A stretch of DNA of 64,000 bases, from positions 1 to 64,000 of the forward strand of contig NZ_JACMYG010000013.1 of the NCBI RefSeq assembly GCF_014236655.1, given 5' to 3'. Shown piece by piece: positions 29,954 to 38,067 of this stretch. This DNA is from Pseudomonas kielensis. Its GTDB lineage: Bacteria > Pseudomonadota > Gammaproteobacteria > Pseudomonadales > Pseudomonadaceae. Numbering within the stretch: position 1 is the stretch's first letter; the number at the start of each line of letters is the position of its first letter. The position numbers and the translations under genes are program-made. The notes under the pieces were generated by a model that was not told the DNA's origin, did no database searches, and saw only the letters and a program-made list of their open reading frames with translations.

Positions 29954-31420
29954 TCAAGGGTTGACGCAGATGGTGGTGATTTGCGAGTAGAAATCCAGGG
30001 AGTGACGGCCCCCTTCACGGCCCAGCCCGGACAGGCGAGTGCCGCCAAACGGGGTGCGCAGGTCGCGCAGGAACCAGGTGTTGACCCAGACCATGCCGAC
30101 CTCGAAGCGCCGCGAAAGCCGGTGCGCGCGTTTCAGGTCACGGGTCCACAGGGCGGTGGCGAGGCCATAGGCCGAGTCGTTGACCCGTTGCACCACTTCC
30201 TCGTCGCGGTCGAACGGGGCGATATGGCACACCGGGCCGAACACTTCTTCGCGCACGCAGCGGGCGTCGTCACCGAGGTCGGTCCAGATGGTCGGTTGCA
30301 CGTAGGCACCGTTGTCGCGCTCATCGCCGAAGTGCGGCACGCCGCCGCCCGTGACCAGGGTTGCGCCTTCGCTGCGGGCCAGTTCGAAGTAGCCCAGGAC
30401 TTTGTCGCGGTGCTTGTGGGAAATCAGCGAGCCCATGTTCACCCCGTCTTCATCCGGGTAGCCGATCTTCAGCGCCTCGGCACCGGCCTTCATGGCGGCG
30501 ACGAAGCGCTCGTAGATCGGCCGTTCCACATACACCCGCTCCGAGCACAGGCAGACCTGGCCTGAGTTGGTGAAGCTCGAACGCAGGACGCCGGCCACTG
30601 CTGCGTCAAAGTCGCAGTCGGCAAACACCACCGCGGCGTTCTTGCCACCCAGTTCGAACGATACGTCCCGGATGCCTTCGGCGGCGACTTTCATGATGGT
30701 TTCGCCAGTGCGCGACTCACCGGTAAAGGTGATGGCGTCGACGTCCGGGTGACGGGTCAGGAATTCACCGGCCGAGCCCGGGCCGAAGCCGTGTACCAGG
30801 TTGAACACGCCTGCCGGCAGTCCGACTTCGTGCATCACCTCGGCCAGCAAGGTGGCGGTGGAAGGGGAGTCCTCGGAGGGCTTGATCACCACCGAGTTGC
30901 CACAGGCCAGGGCCGGGGCGACTTTCCAGGTCATCAGCAGCATCGGCAGGTTCCACGGCGAGATGATCGCCACCACGCCGTGGGGCTTGCGCACCGAGTA
31001 GCTGAAGACGTCGTTGCCATCGGCGGCGCGCATTTCGAAGCACTCGCTGCCGGCCTGATTGATCAGTTCGGCGAAGGTGCGGAAGTTGTGAATGCCGCGG
31101 GCGATGTCCAGGGTCCGCGCCTGTTGGACCGGGCGCCCGGTGTCGGCCACTTCGGCGGCGACGAAGTCTTCGAAGCGGCGTTCGATGGCATCGGCGATGC
31201 GCTGCAACACGGCGGCACGCTGGCTCGCGCTGTAGTCACCCCAGGGCCCGTGCTGCGCAGCCTTGGCCGCCGCGACGGCGCGCGCCACCAGGGCTTCGTC
31301 GGCTTCGCAGACCTGGCTGAGGGTACGGCCGTCGATGGGCGACACATTGGGGAAGGTCTGCTCGCTGGCGACGAATTCGCCCGAGATGTAATTACGCAGC
31401 AACTGCAGGGGTGCAGACAC
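29954..31420 (-). CDS. nbaE: 2-aminomuconate semialdehyde dehydrogenase
   Basis: 488 aa, NAD-dependent aldehyde dehydrogenase of the 2-hydroxymuconic/2-aminomuconic semialdehyde group. Catalytic Glu in [11 protein letters not shown] and Cys in [14 protein letters not shown] are present. It oxidises the NbaD product to 2-aminomuconate. It is the first gene of the operon, with a strong ribosome-binding site (CCGGAGG). The promoter should lie in the 140-bp gap between it and the LysR gene upstream. Confidence 0.92.
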   Translation of the reverse strand: MSAPLQLLRNYISGEFVASEQTFPNVSPIDGRTLSQVCEADEALVARAVAAAKAAQHGPWGDYSASQRAAVLQRIADAIERRFEDFVAAEVADTGRPVQQARTLDIARGIHNFRTFAELINQAGSECFEMRAADGNDVFSYSVRKPHGVVAIISPWNLPMLLMTWKVAPALACGNSVVIKPSEDSPSTATLLAEVMHEVGLPAGVFNLVHGFGPGSAGEFLTRHPDVDAITFTGESRTGETIMKVAAEGIRDVSFELGGKNAAVVFADCDFDAAVAGVLRSSFTNSGQVCLCSERVYVERPIYERFVAAMKAGAEALKIGYPDEDGVNMGSLISHKHRDKVLGYFELARSEGATLVTGGGVPHFGDERDNGAYVQPTIWTDLGDDARCVREEVFGPVCHIAPFDRDEEVVQRVNDSAYGLATALWTRDLKRAHRLSRRFEVGMVWVNTWFLRDLRTPFGGTRLSGLGREGGRHSLDFYSQITTICVNP

Positions 31421-31560
31421 ATCAACCTCCGGAAAACGTGGGTAGTCGGAGGGAGTGTAGGGAGGGTGGATATTAGTGAATAATAAAAAGGTCGCGCCTT
31501 GATATGTCGATCTGGAATACCAGGTGAGCTGCCGAAGGTTGCGATCTTTCCGAATTTCCC

Positions 31561-32517
31561 CTATGGGAGTTGATCCGACTCACTACGCGCTTGGTTCAGG
31601 CATTCGCGGAACAGCCGTGCTGCCGGCCCCAGGGCGCGGGTGTTGGAGAAGAAGCAGCCGATATCGCCAAACTGCAACGGCGCGCCGAGGTCGAAGGCCT
31701 TGAGCAGGCCGGCGCTGACAAACTGCTGCGACGCCTCGTAGGGCATCAGTGCCACGGTCTGCTGGTCTTGCATCAGGGTGATGTTGGTGAGGATCGACAG
31801 CGACTCGACCACGTTGCCCGGGGTGCTCAGGTTGGCGTCGGCGAACAGCTTGTCGGCGGTGCGGCGCAGCAGCGAATCGCGGGTCGGCAGCACCCATGGG
31901 TAGGCGTGCAGATCGGCAAGGCTGACCGGTGCCTGGCCTTGCAGGGGATGATTGGCTCCGGCCACCACACTCAATTGCTCGGCATACAGCACCTCGACGT
32001 CGAGCATCGGCGACTCGTTGCGCCAGCGCCAGTCGTCAGGCACCCGGCCCACCACTAGGTCCACTTCGCCCACGGCCAGCGCCGGGAACAACTGGTCCAT
32101 CTGCCCGACCCGCAATGACACCAGCACCCCCGGTGCCTGTTGCTTGAGCAACTGCATGGCCCGGGGCAGCAACGAGGTGGACGCGGAGATCAGCGTCCCC
32201 ACCATCACGTGCCCCGAGGTGCCCTCCTGGAAGGCGTTGACCTCGTCGGTCAATGAGCGCAGTTCGGCCAGCAACGACTTGGCTCGGCGCACCACCAGTT
32301 CACCCAGTTCGGTGGCGCTGACCCCACGATTGCCCCGAATCAGCAGCGGAGCATCGAAGTACGATTCCAGCTCATGAATGATCTTGGTCACCGCCGGCTG
32401 AGTCAGGTTCAGCGCCTGCGCAGCCCGGACCAGGGAGCCGCTTTGCAGCACCTGGTCGAACACCACCAGTTGGTAGAACTTGAGCTTGCGCGCAACGGAA
32501 ATGGTGGTGAACTTCAT
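31561..32517 (-). CDS. nbaR: LysR-family regulator, probable NbaR
   Basis: 318 aa, with the N-terminal extension and GSLVRAAQALNLTQPAVTK helix-turn-helix of the GbpR/PcaQ type of LysR regulators. It is on the same strand as, and directly upstream of, the 3-hydroxyanthranilate operon. A regulator of that operon that responds to a pathway intermediate is the natural reading. In P. fluorescens KU-7, as I recall, nbaR is at the other end of the cluster, so the symbol is given on role rather than position. Confidence 0.75.
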   Translation of the reverse strand: MKFTTISVARKLKFYQLVVFDQVLQSGSLVRAAQALNLTQPAVTKIIHELESYFDAPLLIRGNRGVSATELGELVVRRAKSLLAELRSLTDEVNAFQEGTSGHVMVGTLISASTSLLPRAMQLLKQQAPGVLVSLRVGQMDQLFPALAVGEVDLVVGRVPDDWRWRNESPMLDVEVLYAEQLSVVAGANHPLQGQAPVSLADLHAYPWVLPTRDSLLRRTADKLFADANLSTPGNVVESLSILTNITLMQDQQTVALMPYEASQQFVSAGLLKAFDLGAPLQFGDIGCFFSNTRALGPAARLFRECLNQARSESDQLP

Positions 32518-32733
32518 GCAGAGCCTCGGGTGTCGCGTGGGTTCGACGGGGCGCTATAGGTATCACACTTCCGGCATTTTCAGCACCGGGGGCTGCAGCC
32601 CTTAGCAGGAATCCAAGGCTTGGCCAGTGCCCCGGGTGGCTGCACGGCGGCAGTTTTTTTGCCCCGTACCGTCGATTGGCGCAGCGGCCATTCGACTACT
32701 TGTCAGGTCACTCAATCGAAAGGAGAAACCGCC

Positions 32734-33171
32734 ATGCGCTTCATGATCATCATCAAAGCCAGCCAGGATTCCGAAGCCGGCAAAATGCCCAGCCAAGCAC
32801 TGCTGACCGCGATGGGCAATTACAACGAAGCACTGCTCAACGCCGGCATCCTCCTCGCCGGCGAAGGCCTGCACCCCAGCAGCAAAGGCGCACGGGTGCG
32901 TTTCAGGGGGGACACGCACACAGTCATCGACGGGCCGTTTGCCGAGACCAAGGAGCTGATTGCCGGGTTTTGGTTGTGGCAGGTGAAGTCCAAAGAGGAG
33001 GCGGTTGAATGGGTCAAGCGCTGCCCGAATCCGATGCCGGGTACGGAGGCTGAGATCGAGATTCGGCAGGTGTTTGAGATGGAGGATTTTGGGGAGGCGT
33101 TTACGCCGGAGTTGCGCGAGCAGGAGGCGCGGGTGTGGGCCGAGGCCCAGGCACAGGGGAAGAAGTGCTAA
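32734..33171 (+). CDS. YciI-like / DGPF-domain protein
   Basis: 145 aa. The ATG at 32734 follows AAAGGAGAAACC; the 38 upstream codons are not coding. The family motif VIDGPFAETKELIAGFW (~65-81) is present. These small ferredoxin-like-fold proteins often sit beside ECF sigma factors or are found alone; their chemistry is unknown. Here no sigma-factor gene is adjacent. Confidence 0.85.
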   Translation: MRFMIIIKASQDSEAGKMPSQALLTAMGNYNEALLNAGILLAGEGLHPSSKGARVRFRGDTHTVIDGPFAETKELIAGFWLWQVKSKEEAVEWVKRCPNPMPGTEAEIEIRQVFEMEDFGEAFTPELREQEARVWAEAQAQGKKC

Positions 33172-33211
33172 AGCGCTGACGCAGCGGATGTCGAAACCAC
33201 GCCGTGGCGCG

Positions 33212-34102
33212 TCAGTTGGGTGAATGCAGCATCTCGCTCAGCAACGCCATGGCGACTTGCACGGTGGGTCGGGTGTCCTCCCGCTTCGTGGCCAGGTACC
33301 AGTTGAAGTGAAACCCCTGCTCACCGATTGGGCGCACCAACAGGTTCCGTTCATCGCCATTGAGCAAGCGCCGAGGCAGCAGACTCATGCCTACTCCCAG
33401 GCGGACCAGGGCAATGAGGGCGGGGACGTCCTGGATGTGCTGCAACGAACCCAGCTGAATCTGCTGCGGGCGCAGGTAACGCCGATACAGATAGGACTGT
33501 TCCAGGTCGAAGTGATAGAGCAGGGTCTGTCCGGCCAGGTCTGTCGGCATCAGCCAGGGACGTGTGGCCAGCGCATGGTCGGGAGGCAGGATGGCGACCA
33601 GTTCATCGCCGTGCAGTGGCTGAAAGCGAGTGTCGGGAGCGTGGCTGGTTTCGCCGAGGATGATCAGGTCGCTTTCACCCTGTCGCAGGCTACAGAGCAA
33701 GTCCGGCACTGGCCTGATCTGCACCTGGACATTGGGCAAACGACTGCGCAGGGCCTGCAGCCAGGTCGGTAGCCAGTCGCAACGGTGCAGTGGGTCGATG
33801 CTCAGGCGCAGGCGTCCGGTATCGCCGCGGCCATAACGTGCCAGGTATTCGCTGAGGGCCGCCGTGTCGTCGAGAATGCGCTGTGCATGAGTGTTGAACG
33901 CCAGGCCCGCCTCGGTTGGCAGCATGGCCTTGCGCGAGCGGTGGAACAACAGAAATCCCAGGCGATCCTCCAGTTCGGCCAGTTGCTTGCTGAGGGCCGG
34001 CTGGGATAGAAACAACTGCTCTGCCGCGCGGGTCAGATTGCCGGTCTCGCAAATACTGTGCACCAAGTGCAAGTGTTTCATTTCCAAACGCACCCTGAGC
34101 AC
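33212..34102 (-). CDS. LysR-family transcriptional regulator
   Basis: 296 aa. Helix-turn-helix GNLTRAAEQLFLSQPALSKQ near the N-terminus, then a PBP2-like effector domain. A second possible start is the Met at residue 8 (MKHLHLVH), which gives the commonest LysR N-terminus. It lies 64 bp after an unknown gene and the MAPEG gene on the same strand. The target is not clear. Confidence 0.88.
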   Translation of the reverse strand: MLRVRLEMKHLHLVHSICETGNLTRAAEQLFLSQPALSKQLAELEDRLGFLLFHRSRKAMLPTEAGLAFNTHAQRILDDTAALSEYLARYGRGDTGRLRLSIDPLHRCDWLPTWLQALRSRLPNVQVQIRPVPDLLCSLRQGESDLIILGETSHAPDTRFQPLHGDELVAILPPDHALATRPWLMPTDLAGQTLLYHFDLEQSYLYRRYLRPQQIQLGSLQHIQDVPALIALVRLGVGMSLLPRRLLNGDERNLLVRPIGEQGFHFNWYLATKREDTRPTVQVAMALLSEMLHSPN

Positions 34103-34166
34103 TCCCTGGCGGATCGCGAAGCCTTATCTTCACGGCGTCTTCGATAGTCGGCAAGGCTAGCTCAGC

Positions 34167-34628
34167 TCAATCGAGCAGGCGAGCGGGAATCAGATCTTCG
34201 CGCGTATCGCCCAACGGGCGAATGGCAACCTTGCAGCCGCCAGTGACCCGTGGATCGGCACGGGACTGCAGCACCACCAAACGCCCGCCGATCTTCTCCA
34301 GCAGGGCGCGGTCGTACTCCATCAGCCGGTGGCACGCGGCAACGTCACCGCTGCCCTCCAGCGAACAAGGAAAGAGAATGCGGCAGTAAGCGGTGCCGTC
34401 ACTGATTCGCTCGATGGGCCACAGGTGTGGCAAGCCAAACAGCCGCTGCCACTCCTGGGCGATGTCCGCCACCTGTTGTTGGCGGCGACCGGCATTTTTC
34501 CACCAGACCCACTGCGCCAGCAGACGTGCAAGCCAGCGCGTCCGCCAGTGCCAGCGACTGCGCGCCAGCGGTCCGGTGAAACCATTGACCTTGCGGTAGA
34601 GGGCTATCTTCTGGCTGTCGGACTTCAT
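34167..34628 (-). CDS. Hypothetical protein
   Basis: 153 aa from the ATG at 34628, which overlaps the stop of the MAPEG gene (ATGA), so the two are co-translated. The protein is basic and rich in Trp and Arg in its first half (residues ~18-50), with no signal peptide or clear membrane helix. I do not recognise a family. A longer frame from 34787 runs inside the MAPEG gene and is rejected. Confidence 0.6.
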   Translation of the reverse strand: MKSDSQKIALYRKVNGFTGPLARSRWHWRTRWLARLLAQWVWWKNAGRRQQQVADIAQEWQRLFGLPHLWPIERISDGTAYCRILFPCSLEGSGDVAACHRLMEYDRALLEKIGGRLVVLQSRADPRVTGGCKVAIRPLGDTREDLIPARLLD

Positions 34629-35008
34629 GCGCCAACCCCCTCGCTGAGCAACATCACAGCAGTGAGCAGCAGCATCAGCATGCTCAGGCCATGACTCACC
34701 TGACGCCCCCGCAAGCGCCTGCTGAACAGTGCCCAACAATACGTCAGGCGCAACACGACAAAACCTGCGCCCAGCCCCACCACCCACGCCGAATTGAGTG
34801 AGGTCGCGGTATCGATGAAGTAGAGCAGCAAGATGAACAGCACGGACTGTTCAAGGCTATTGCCGTGAGCGCGAATGGCCGCCGTCAGCGCCGGATTGCC
34901 GGCATCACCAAAACTGACCCGGTAGCGCAGGCGCAATCGGGACACATTGACGGACAGGGCGATCAACAACAACGCCAACACCGCTGCGATGGAAAGGCTG
35001 TAGGGCAT
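34625..35008 (-). CDS. MAPEG-family membrane protein
   Basis: 127 aa and four hydrophobic segments. FGDAGNPALTAAIRAHGNSLEQ (in overlapping pieces GDAGNPALTAAIRAHGN and NSLEQ) fits the MAPEG motif R-x-H-x-N-x2-E. MAPEG proteins are small membrane proteins that include glutathione S-transferases; bacterial members are mostly uncharacterised. Confidence 0.8.
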   Translation of the reverse strand: MPYSLSIAAVLALLLIALSVNVSRLRLRYRVSFGDAGNPALTAAIRAHGNSLEQSVLFILLLYFIDTATSLNSAWVVGLGAGFVVLRLTYCWALFSRRLRGRQVSHGLSMLMLLLTAVMLLSEGVGA

Positions 35009-35149
35009 GCAGGTCTTCCTTGGCTTGAGGAGGGGGTACCTTTGCGATGCTAATCAGCGGGTGCGGCGGAGTAAAAGTGCGATTGGTGATGGTGATGATT
35101 TCTTGGGGTTATGGTGGGGGGAGGGGGAAGTTGGGGTTATAGATGCAAT

Positions 35150-35173
35150 AAAACCCGCGTGGGGGCGGGTTTT
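35150..35173. terminator. Two-way rho-independent terminator
   Basis: AAAACCCGC (35150-35158) pairs with GCGGGTTTT (35165-35173). It lies where the original ssrA terminator would have been before the island inserted, so it may be that displaced terminator. This link is inferred. Confidence 0.7.
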
Positions 35174-35185
35174 GGGTTGCTTTGG

Positions 35186-35201
35186 GCCGGGGTAATTTGA
35201 A
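35186..35201. other. Decayed left attachment site (ssrA 3'-end copy)
   Basis: The 16 bases GCCGGGGTAATTTGAA match the T-arm/acceptor part of ssrA at 53028-53043 (GCCGGGGGGATTTGAA) at 14 positions, in the same orientation. The site is 55 bp from the arm-type sites, as expected of an old attachment site no longer under selection. A chance match cannot be ruled out. Confidence 0.4.
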
Positions 35202-35255
35202 ACGATCTTCTACTCTACTGTTTTCAATGATTAATCTGTTTCCGGCGTAGTAGGG

Positions 35256-35276
35256 TGGAATACCAAATGGAATACC
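35256..35276. repeat. Left paired integrase arm-type sites
   Basis: GGAATACC occurs twice with a four-base gap (GGAATACCAAATGGAATACC). The same pair, with TT in place of AA in the gap, is at 52888-52907 in front of the integrase gene. Matching sites at both ends of a tyrosine-recombinase island mark its limits. Confidence 0.65.
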
Positions 35277-35482
35277 GTCGACACGATTGATCTCTAAAAA
35301 ATCACCAGTGCGTTCTGACACCGTGCGTAGTCTTGAGAAAAAAAGGCAGGAGCGATTAACTCGGGCCATTTCCGTCGGCGGTATCAGGACAAGGTAGAGA
35401 AGGATTGCAGCGGTTTAGGCTGGGAGGCGTGAAGCCGCAAGCGAAATGCGATTCTGCACCGATCCTGACATCCAATTAGCCT

Positions 35483-35580
35483 CCGTAGGCCGTCTACTGC
35501 AAAAAAATGTTGACGTCGAGCCGATATCGGGCGATATTTATCCCGCCAGATTCAGTAGGTTCCCTACTGCACAAAAAATG
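35483..35580 (+). promoter_or_regulatory. Promoter flanked by two palindromic repeats
   Basis: A sigma-70-like promoter is visible: TTGACG at 35510-35515, 17 bases, GATATT at 35533-35538. It is flanked by two related ~27-bp elements. The first (35483-35509) has GTAGG..TCTACTGCA then A-run and ATG. The second (35552-35580) is the near-perfect palindrome CAGTAGG-TTC-CCTACTG followed by CACAAAAAATG. The layout suggests two operator sites around the promoter of the Cas2-like gene and the restriction locus. Confidence 0.5.
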
Positions 35581-35582
35581 GC

Positions 35583-35604
35583 GCGGCAGGTTGCACCCTG
35601 CCGC
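35583..35604 (+). promoter_or_regulatory. Leader hairpin before the Cas2-like gene
   Basis: GCGGCAGG (35583-35590) pairs with CCTGCCGC (35597-35604) around TTGCAC, 36 bases before the ATG at 35641. It would form in the 5' leader of the transcript. No T-run follows directly. Confidence 0.4.
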
Positions 35605-35640
35605 TATTGCAATAACTGACTCGTTAGGAGAGCTAGAGCT

Positions 35641-35922
35641 ATGAAACTGTACCAAATTACCTATGACCTGCGTAAGAAACGTGATTACCAATCCCTGTAT
35701 GAGCGCATCAAAGCCTATGGCACTTGGTGCCGACCGCTGGAGTCCACCTGGATTATTGCCACGACCCAGACTGCAGCTCAGGTGCGGGATAACCTCAAAA
35801 CAGTAATGGATGCTGATGACGGCTTGCTTGTAACTCGCCTTAAGGGCGACGCTGCGTGGTATGGGCTGGCGGACGAGCAAGCAAAATGGCTGCAGAACCA
35901 GTACCAACGCTGCGAAGTCTGA
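35641..35922 (+). CDS. Cas2-like small protein (SinR-type family)
   Basis: 93 aa, preceded by TTAGGAGAG. The N-terminus MKLYQITYDLRKK and the strand-helix-strand pattern (ESTWIIATT at ~38-46, DGLLVTRL at ~59-66) follow the ferredoxin-like Cas2/VapD fold. There is no cas1 or CRISPR array in the window. Stand-alone Cas2-like proteins occur in other defence contexts. It is 45 bp upstream of the type I specificity and modification genes and probably shares their promoter. Nuclease or antitoxin-like activity is unproven. Confidence 0.65.
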   Translation: MKLYQITYDLRKKRDYQSLYERIKAYGTWCRPLESTWIIATTQTAAQVRDNLKTVMDADDGLLVTRLKGDAAWYGLADEQAKWLQNQYQRCEV

Positions 35923-35967
35923 CCACTCTTGTTGCGCCAAGGATGGCGCTTTTCCCCAGAGCTATTT

Positions 35968-36540
35968 ATGCCAACCCAGTTGTTCAAGTTGAGCGAACTT
36001 GCTGATATCCGCTCCGGATACACCTTCCGCGGTGCGCTGGAGCATGACCCGTCTGGCGATGTTCGCGTGCTGCAGATCAAGGATCTGCGCCAAAACGCAG
36101 CGATTGAACCCGATACGCTGACTGTCGTTACCTGGGACGCTCGTACCGCTCCACCTCTGCTTCAGCCAGGCGAAATCACCGTGATCGCCCGCGGTGATAC
36201 CAACAAGGCCGTACTCTATGTAGGCGAGCAGTCGGTTGTAGCGACCAGCCAGTTTTTTATTGTTACGGCTAAACGGTCAACGGTACTGCCGGCATACCTG
36301 TGCTGGCTGATCAACTTGCCGCAAAGCCAACGTAGCCTTGAGCGCAGCGGCAGTGCGATTCAAGCCATCGGCAAAGCGTCCTTGATGGAAATGCAGATCC
36401 CGCTTCCACCGCTCGCGTCCCAGCAAAAGCTGATTGCCCTGCAAGCAGTGTGGGATGAAGAGGATGAACTGATCGCACGCCTGAAAACTAACAGAGAGCA
36501 GATGCTGCAAGGCATTTACCAGCACCTTATTAAGGCTTGA
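35968..36540 (+). CDS. Single-TRD type I specificity subunit
   Basis: 190 aa from the ATG at 35968 (MPTQLFKLSEL); an upstream TTG frame is less likely. It has one target-recognition domain (LADIRSGYTFRG...) and one C-terminal conserved coil (KLIALQAVWDEEDELIARLK), so it is a half-size HsdS. A full HsdS is encoded after hsdM. It may form a dimer and give the methylase a second, palindromic specificity, or be a leftover. It stops four bases before hsdM. Confidence 0.8.
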   Translation: MPTQLFKLSELADIRSGYTFRGALEHDPSGDVRVLQIKDLRQNAAIEPDTLTVVTWDARTAPPLLQPGEITVIARGDTNKAVLYVGEQSVVATSQFFIVTAKRSTVLPAYLCWLINLPQSQRSLERSGSAIQAIGKASLMEMQIPLPPLASQQKLIALQAVWDEEDELIARLKTNREQMLQGIYQHLIKA

Positions 36541-36543
36541 ACC

Positions 36544-38067
36544 ATGAACAACAAAGTAAACCAGGACGATATTAACAAGGCGCTGTGGGCAGCCTGCGAC
36601 ATCTTTCGCGGCACCATCAGCGCGGACACCTACAAAGATTTCATCCTCACCATGCTGTTCCTTAAATACATCAGCGATGTCTGGCAGGATCACTACGACA
36701 ACTATAAAAAGGACTACGGTGACGAGCCAGAGCTGATCGAGGAAATGCTAAAGAACGAGCGTTTCGTGTTATCACGTGATGCCAGCTTCTACGCACTCTA
36801 CGAGCGTCGCCATGAGCCAGGTAACGGTGAGCGAATCGACCAGGCCTTGCACGCTATCGAGGAAGCCAACGGCACCAAGCTCAAGGATGCCGGCAAGAGC
36901 GTGTTCCAGGACATCTCCTTTAACACCGACAAGCTCGGCGAAGAAAAGCAGAAGAACACCATTCTGCGCCACCTACTGGAAAACTTCGCAGGGGCTGAAC
37001 TCAACCTCAAGCCGTCCCGCGTCGGCAGTCTGGATGTGATTGGCAATGCTTACGAGTACCTGATCAAGAACTTCGCCGCAAGCGGCGGGCAGAAGGCCGG
37101 TGAGTTCTACACACCGCCGGAAGTTTCGGAGCTGATCGCCGAGTTGCTGGACCCGCAACCGGGCGACACAATCTGCGACCCGGCCTGCGGCTCGGCCTCG
37201 TTGCTGATGAAGTGCGGGCGCAAGGTGCGTGAACATCACAATAGCAAGCAATACGCCCTGTATGGCCAGGAAGCCATCGGCTCCACCTGGTCACTGGCCA
37301 AGATGAACATGTTTCTCCACGGCGAAGACAACCACAAAATCGAGTGGGGCGACACCCTACGCAACCCTAAGCTACTTGATAAGAATGGCCAACTGCTGAA
37401 ATTCGATATCGTCACCGCCAACCCCCCGTTTTCGCTGGACAAGTGGGGCCATGAAGAAGCCGAGCACGATCAATTTGGTCGCTTTAAGCGAGGCATTCCA
37501 CCGAAAAGCAAAGGCGACTACGCCTTTATCCTGCACATGATCGAAACGCTAAAGCCGAAGACCGGGCGCATGGCTGTGGTGGTACCCCATGGCGCTCTGT
37601 TCCGTGGTGCAGCGGAGGGTAAAATCCGCCAGAAACTGATCGAAGAAAACCTACTTGATACGGTAATCGGCCTTCCGGAAAAACTCTTCTACGGCACCGG
37701 CATCCCGGCGGCAATCCTGGTCTTCAACAAGTCCAAGACCGACGAGAACGTGCTGTTTATCGACGCCAGCCGTGACTTCAAAGCCGGTAAGAACCAGAAC
37801 CTGCTAGGCGAAGAGCAAATCCAGAATATTCTCATCACCTACCGACACCGCATCAACACGGACAAATACAGCCACCGCGCTAGTCTGCAGGAAATCCGCG
37901 ATAACGATTACAACCTTAATATCCCGCGCTATGTGGATACTTTCGAGGCAGAGGAAGAGATCGATCTGATGGCAGTCCGAACCACGCGCAAGCAGCTCAA
38001 AATCCAGCTGGCAGAACTAGAAGTTCAGATGGATGCTTACTTAAAGGAGCTGGGTTATGGTGCCTGA
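36544..38067 (+). CDS. hsdM: Type I DNA methyltransferase subunit
   Basis: 507 aa. An N-terminal helical domain (~1-140) is followed by an adenine N6-methylase domain with the S-adenosylmethionine motif CDPACGSASLL (~211) and the catalytic NPPF (~292). It partners with the S and R subunits. It overlaps the full hsdS by 11 bases and follows the single-TRD S gene by 3, so the three are one operon. Confidence 0.95.
   Translation: MNNKVNQDDINKALWAACDIFRGTISADTYKDFILTMLFLKYISDVWQDHYDNYKKDYGDEPELIEEMLKNERFVLSRDASFYALYERRHEPGNGERIDQALHAIEEANGTKLKDAGKSVFQDISFNTDKLGEEKQKNTILRHLLENFAGAELNLKPSRVGSLDVIGNAYEYLIKNFAASGGQKAGEFYTPPEVSELIAELLDPQPGDTICDPACGSASLLMKCGRKVREHHNSKQYALYGQEAIGSTWSLAKMNMFLHGEDNHKIEWGDTLRNPKLLDKNGQLLKFDIVTANPPFSLDKWGHEEAEHDQFGRFKRGIPPKSKGDYAFILHMIETLKPKTGRMAVVVPHGALFRGAAEGKIRQKLIEENLLDTVIGLPEKLFYGTGIPAAILVFNKSKTDENVLFIDASRDFKAGKNQNLLGEEQIQNILITYRHRINTDKYSHRASLQEIRDNDYNLNIPRYVDTFEAEEEIDLMAVRTTRKQLKIQLAELEVQMDAYLKELGYGA

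Larger units (their letters stand above)
35009..35640. other. Left boundary region of the genomic island
   Basis: There is no convincing gene here. In order it holds: a two-way terminator (35150-35173); a decayed copy of the ssrA 3' end (35186-35201); a pair of integrase arm-type sites (35256-35276); ~200 bases of unassigned sequence; then a promoter with two palindromic repeats (35483-35580) and a hairpin (35583-35604) leading to the Cas2-like gene. The small ORF at 35109-35369 (minus) covers the arm sites and is not supported. Confidence 0.65.

Noticed and set aside
31510..31525. GGAATACC near 31514 as a third island arm site
   Set aside because: It is a single eight-base match, far outside the island and not paired. 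It is expected by chance in this length of sequence.
35109..35369. 86-codon minus-strand ORF at the island's left end
   Set aside because: It covers the terminator, the ssrA-like site and the arm sites, has a proline-rich low-complexity end and resembles no known protein.
35483..35580. Two-repeat CRISPR array next to a Cas2-like gene
   Set aside because: There are only two imperfect repeats. The 42-base spacer contains a plausible promoter, and no cas1 or other cas gene is in the window. Operator sites fit better.
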